NCBI RefSeq assembly: GCF_901709675.1
Contig: NC_051098.1
Span: 5,032,000 to 5,095,999, forward strand
DNA: 64,000 nucleotides
Direction of reading: 5' to 3'
Origin: Syngnathus acus
Lineage: Eukaryota > Chordata > Actinopteri > Syngnathiformes > Syngnathidae
In this document: in pieces, positions 1-64,000 of the stretch
Position numbering within the stretch: position 1 is the first letter of the stretch
Layout of the letters: each line of letters starts with the position of its first letter
Position numbers and translations under genes: made by a program
The notes under the pieces: model-generated
What the model was told of the DNA's origin: nothing
Databases searched by the model: none
Seen by the model: the letters and a program-made list of their open reading frames with translations, nothing else

Positions 1-1396
1 ACCAGGCTATTTCATGTCAAAATAGGCTGCTCTGTTAATGTTTCGAGTAAATCTACGGATCGATATGGAAGGGAAACATAGGTAAGTAGTACAAATGCGT
101 TGGATCGAACTTTAGTCAGTTCCGATCATTTTATAGGAGATCGTTTGAGAAACGCGATTGTTTACACTTTGCTGAGGCTCATGGGAGATTGCGAGGTGAG
201 GCTCGTGAGACTTTGCGGATGGCTAATGCTATTGCGATAGCTGCTATACGTACCAGGCTATTTCATGTCAAAATAGGCTGCTCTGTTAATGTTTCGAGTA
301 AATCTACGGATCGATATGGAAGGGAAACATAGGTAAGTAGTACCAATGCGTTAGATCGAACTTTAGTCAGTTCCGATCATTTTATAGGAGATCGTTTGAG
401 AAACGCGATTGTTTACACTTTGCTGAGGCTCATGGGAGATTGCGAGGTGAGGCTCGTGAGACTTTGCGGATGGCTAATGCTATTGCGATAGCTGCTATAC
501 GTACCAGGCTATTTCATGTCAAAATAGGCTGCTCTGTTAATGTTTCGAGTAAATCTACGGATCGATATGGAAGGGAAACATAGGTAAGTAGTACCAATGC
601 GTTAGATCGAACTTTAGTCAGTTCCGATCATTTTATAGGAGATCGTTTGAGAAACGCGATTGTTTACACTTTGCTGAGGCTCATGGGAGATTGCGAGGTG
701 AGGCTCGTGAGACTTTGCGGATGGCTAATGCTATTGCGATAGCTGCTATACGTACCAGGCTATTTCATGTCAAAATAGGCTGCTCTGTTAATGTTTCGAG
801 TAAATCTACGGATCGATATGGAAGGGAAACATAGGTAAGTAGTACCAATGCGTTGGATCGAACTTTAGTCAGTTCCGATCATTTTATAGGAGATCGTTTG
901 AGAAACGCGATTGTTTACACTTTGCTGAGGCTCATGGGAGATTGCGAGGTGAGGCTCGTGAGACTTTGCGGATGGCTAATGCTATTGCGATAGCTGCTAT
1001 ACGTACCAGGCTATTTCATGTCAAAATAGGCTGCTCTGTTAATGTTTCGAGTAAATCTACGGATCGATATGGAAGGGAAACATAGGTAAGTAGTACCAAT
1101 GCGTTGGATCGAACTTTAGTCAGTTCCGATCATTTTATAGGAGATCGTTTGAGAAACGCGATTGTTTACACTTCGCTGAGGCTCGTGAGACTTTGCGGAT
1201 GGCTAATGCTATTGCGATAGCTGCTATACGTACCAGGCTATTTCATGTCAAAATAGGCTGCTCTGTTAATGTTTCGAGTAAATCTACGGATCGATATGGA
1301 AGGGAAACATAGGTAAGTAGTACCAATGCGTTAGATCGAACTTTAGTCAGTTCTGATCATTTTATAGGAGATCGTTTGAGAAACGCGATTGTTTAT
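1..1396. repeat. 251-bp tandem array, six units, open at the left edge
   Basis: Units begin (accaggctatttcatg) at 1, 252, 503, 754, 1005 and 1232. Spacing is 251 bp, except that the fifth unit is 227 bp. The copies differ by only a few bases (for example gttgga/gttaga), so the array is young or homogenised. The last unit stops at about 1396 and is followed at once by MITE-end sequence. No open frame of note inside. The left edge of the array is outside the window. Confidence 0.95.
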
Positions 1397-1589
1397 AGAG
1401 GGCTCGTTGGTTATTGGCTAGTGGATGCATACCGCAACCCTAGTCAACCTCAGTTTGATGCAGTATAGCTTCTATTTTATGCGCCTTATAAGCCGGTGCG
1501 CCTTATATATGGACAAAGTTTTAAAATGGGCCGTTCATTGAAGGTGCGCCTTATAACCCGGTGCGCCTTTTAGGGCGGAAAATACGGTA
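1397..1589 (-). mobile_element. MITE-like terminus with repeated TGCGCCTTATA motif
   Basis: Four near-copies of the motif ggtgcgcctt(a/t)ta between about 1478 and 1575, and a terminus ggcggaaaatacggta ending at 1589. Read on the minus strand this starts TACCGTATTTTCCGCC, the well-known start of a non-autonomous DNA element family spread in fish genomes (family recalled, superfamily not certain). It is contiguous with the 251-bp array, which may be its internal part. Confidence 0.7.
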
Positions 1590-2556
1590 TGTATGGAACA
1601 AGCGGATGGTAGAATATAAAAACAGAATTTGACTTCATTATATAAGTAAACATTACTAGCAAAAAAGAAGGCAATACTATGACCTAGATGTTAGCTGCAT
1701 GGTGAACAAAAAAAGCTCCTCCAAGCAATTATTCATCAAATGCAAGGTAACACATTTGACTCCAATACCGTTGTGCTGATTTAAACTTAATATGGTTTGA
1801 GCCGCAGCACAAAGCAAACACCAGCGTGTCAATTATCATAGCCTGTAACGCTGGACTGATGGGTCTTTAATACCAAGGTGCCGTATTGACTATGAACCAT
1901 GTAATCGACTTGGGTCAATTCGCTAGGCGGGGAGACTGAATTCCTGGGAGGCCTTCATCTTTGATTGCATTCAAACAGCCGAGACATACAGGTGATAGAT
2001 TGCATGTAGATCAAACACATTATAGTGTAAACTCAGGACGTCTTCCATATGTATTTGCGATAACAGAAATATGCATTAGAAAATAACGTCCCCTTATGAG
2101 TATGGCAGTTGTGTTAAATACATTGAAGTCACCACCATAAAAGAACACCACTTGCTATTTTTACATGCCTGCCGGCTTAATAATGCGATTTTTGCCAAAA
2201 CATTTCAGAATTCTATGCATTACTAATGTATCCCAGGGTCGGGATCAATTAGCGGCGTTTGAAAAGATATGAAAAATAGAAAAATGGTTCTTGTACCCAA
2301 ACTGCATTGGGAATGTATGCAAAAGACTTGTGATTGTTGGTTAAATGCTTTTCAGCCACTTTAAACACGGAAGGTACCAGATTTATAGTAACCATTACAG
2401 TAAACACTGATAAAATAAAGATGGCAGAAGCTGCCACTCACTTATCAAATATTCATGAATAAATCTCACAAATGAGAAACAAATGACCCTTGCTGGGTAT
2501 GTGGAAATTAATTACCACTTTCCATGTAGAAGAATGTTCTTTTTTGTTTTGTTTGA

Positions 2557-2720
2557 CAAGCAACCATTCACACTCACATTCACACGTATTGACAATTTGG
2601 AGTCTTCGGTGAACCCATTATGGATTTTTTTCAAGTGTGGGAGAAAGCCAAAGTCACATGCCTACACAAGAGAGACCATGCAAATTGGTGTAAACTCTAC
2701 ACACGAGGTCCAGGGTCAAT
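2557..2720 (-). repeat. Old SINE-like repeat copy
   Basis: Carries degenerate versions of caaccattcacactcacatt, gtgggagaaagcc, and catgcaaa...aaactc...acac. These occur in the same order as in the well-preserved copy around 30835-31475 and in many fish genomes. Much diverged. Confidence 0.65.
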
Positions 2721-2961
2721 ATTCAAAGGATCTTTCGCATGTGAGGCAGGAGTGGTAACCACAAACCACCAATCTACATCATTATAAACTGAATCTAATT
2801 AACACATTAGAAATAAACTGATTGATTTGTAAGTGGATACATCTAAACTCTGCATCCAGCTCAATGCGTTATTGGATTTCAGGACCATGGACAGTTCTGG
2901 TAAGTGTGGAAAGCCCATATTAGTGGTCATTGCAGTGATTCCAACAGAAACATACACTTGC

Positions 2962-3107
<146 letters not shown>

Positions 3108-3851
3108 CAATGTTTTTAAAACGAGCTGCAAAATAAATGAACTCGGCGGTATGTCTGTTTCTGAGGCAGTTGCCTAGGATTACTTTATCATATAGGCTAC
3201 ATTTGCGCTGTGGGGGAAGAAGAATGATGTTTCCCAGGACGTAACTGACATGGCCCCTTCATATTTTCAATTCATGGCATTGAAGTACTAAAATATTCTG
3301 GCCAGATGTTTGTGGTCTTCTTTGTTGTTAATACGGCTGCAGTCTGAACTAAACCTGGGACAGACAGACTATATTGGACCATTGCGTCAGGGTGGATTAT
3401 GTTTGACGCAGGAGGAACCCTTTATTTAAACTTCTTAAAGGAAACGATCTTTTCCTCTTTGACTCAATGAGAATAAGATAAACTAGAGGAGACATTTGAC
3501 ATGTGATTAATGCAGACGATCACAAGCGTGTAGAAAGTGCGTAAATGTGTCTAATCCGCGCCTCCCCTCAAGCACGGAATCACCGGCAACACAGGGAAGG
3601 AGAAAGTATATGGTGTAGAAAAGAGAGTGAGAGTATGACTAAAAGAGGGAGAGAGAGCAAGAGGGAGGAGGGGGCGCGCATGTCCAGTTGCTCCATGCAG
3701 TCTGCTCTCTATGCAAGCTCGCCAATCTTGCAACGACTTTCCCCACTCCTTCTTCCCGCCACTGTCTTTCCATGTGCGCCGCGCATACAGCTCTCTCCCG
3801 AGCGGACTGCGCACGCAGGCGGGGTGGGGAGATAACCGCTTGAAGCCCACC

Positions 3852-3860
3852 ATGGAATAG
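3852..3860 (+). promoter_or_regulatory. Two-codon upstream ORF with ideal start context
   Basis: ATG GAA TAG preceded by CCCACC and followed by G at +4, a textbook Kozak match (CCCACCATGG). It lies 137 nt before the main ATG and would encode Met-Glu-stop. If it is within the transcribed leader it should capture most scanning ribosomes and make gria4 translation depend on reinitiation. Whether it is transcribed is unknown. Confidence 0.45.
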
Positions 3861-3947
3861 GAATACTATCCTGGACAAAACATACAGTTACACGGAGAAA
3901 ACCTTCCTCTTTTTTTTCTGCCGTCTTTCCCTCCTTCCTCCCTGTCA

Positions 3948-3968
3948 ATGTATCGCAACACTTTTTGA
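3948..3968 (+). promoter_or_regulatory. Second upstream ORF (six codons)
   Basis: ATG at 3948 opens MYRNTF and stops with TGA at 3966-3968, 20 nt before the main start codon. Start context is moderate (TCA before ATG, T at +4). Being so close to the main ATG, it is very likely inside the 5' UTR. Confidence 0.5.
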
Positions 3969-3988
3969 GGGGACCCGAGTGAAGAAAC

Positions 3989-64000
<60,012 letters not shown>

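Larger units (their letters stand above)
3600..3988 (+). promoter_or_regulatory. Putative TATA-less promoter and 5' leader of gria4
   Basis: Purine-rich stretch (about 3590-3680), then a CG-rich block with a GC-box-like GGCGGGGTGGGG (3818-3829), then a pyrimidine-rich stretch (about 3902-3945) directly before the start codon. I see no TATA box close to the leader, as in GC-rich AMPA receptor promoters. The transcription start cannot be fixed from sequence, so the split between promoter and 5' UTR is inference. Two short ATG-initiated frames precede the main start and are listed separately. Confidence 0.5.

Noticed and set aside
1-1396. The regular repeat array as a CRISPR-like array
   Set aside because: Units are 251 bp and identical along their whole length, without unique spacers; this is satellite-type DNA in a eukaryotic genome.
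2249-2437. 62-codon minus-strand frame with hydrophobic start
   Set aside because: The hydrophobic stretch looks like a signal or membrane segment, but it is short, alone and unmatched to any family I know.

Overview
The window is a stretch of vertebrate, almost certainly teleost fish, genomic DNA. It carries a single recognisable protein-coding gene on the + strand: an AMPA-type ionotropic glutamate receptor whose encoded protein matches the GluA4 subunit best (gria4; the a or b teleost paralogue cannot be decided here). Fifteen coding exons run from the initiator ATG at 3989 to the exon ending at 62297. They join in one open frame of 2306 nt (768 codons plus 2 nt), with GT-AG introns throughout. 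The alternative flip/flop exons, the fourth membrane segment, the cytoplasmic tail and the 3' UTR lie beyond the right edge. Teleost origin is inferred from the repeats (tRNA-derived SINEs, hAT and GGCGCACC/TATAAGGCGC-type MITEs, Tc1 relics, many CA/GT microsatellites) and from the compact but split gene structure.

Layout: 1-1396 is a 251-bp tandem array that runs directly into the end of a MITE-like element (1397-1589). 1590-3500 is intergenic, with an old SINE copy and a long (CA)n. 3540-3988 is a probable GC-rich promoter and 5' leader with two short upstream ORFs. Exon 1 (signal peptide) and exon 2 are followed by a 22-kb intron 2, which holds a hAT MITE, a MITE with a SINE nested in it, Tc1/mariner relics and fragments of one SINE-like family. 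Exons 3-10 (29.7-40.8 kb) encode the amino-terminal domain and the start of the ligand-binding domain. Exons 11-15 (47.8-62.3 kb) encode S1, M1, the M2 pore loop, M3 and S2.

The most notable functional element is at the last exon-intron boundary. The 5' end of intron 15 folds back on the end of exon 15 in a long hairpin that places the penultimate exonic A (62296) in an A-C mismatch. This is the architecture of the ADAR R/G editing site of AMPA receptors. The Q/R site in exon 13 is a genomic glutamine codon (CAA), as expected for GluA4. Compared with the mammalian gene structure as I remember it, two exons are split here by short phase-0 introns (148 and 546 bp). Both insertions lie at a Val-Ser pair encoded GTG AGT, a latent donor-like motif, which suggests a common route of intron gain. 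No second host gene, RNA gene or other system was recognised on either strand; the remainder is intronic or intergenic DNA and repeats.
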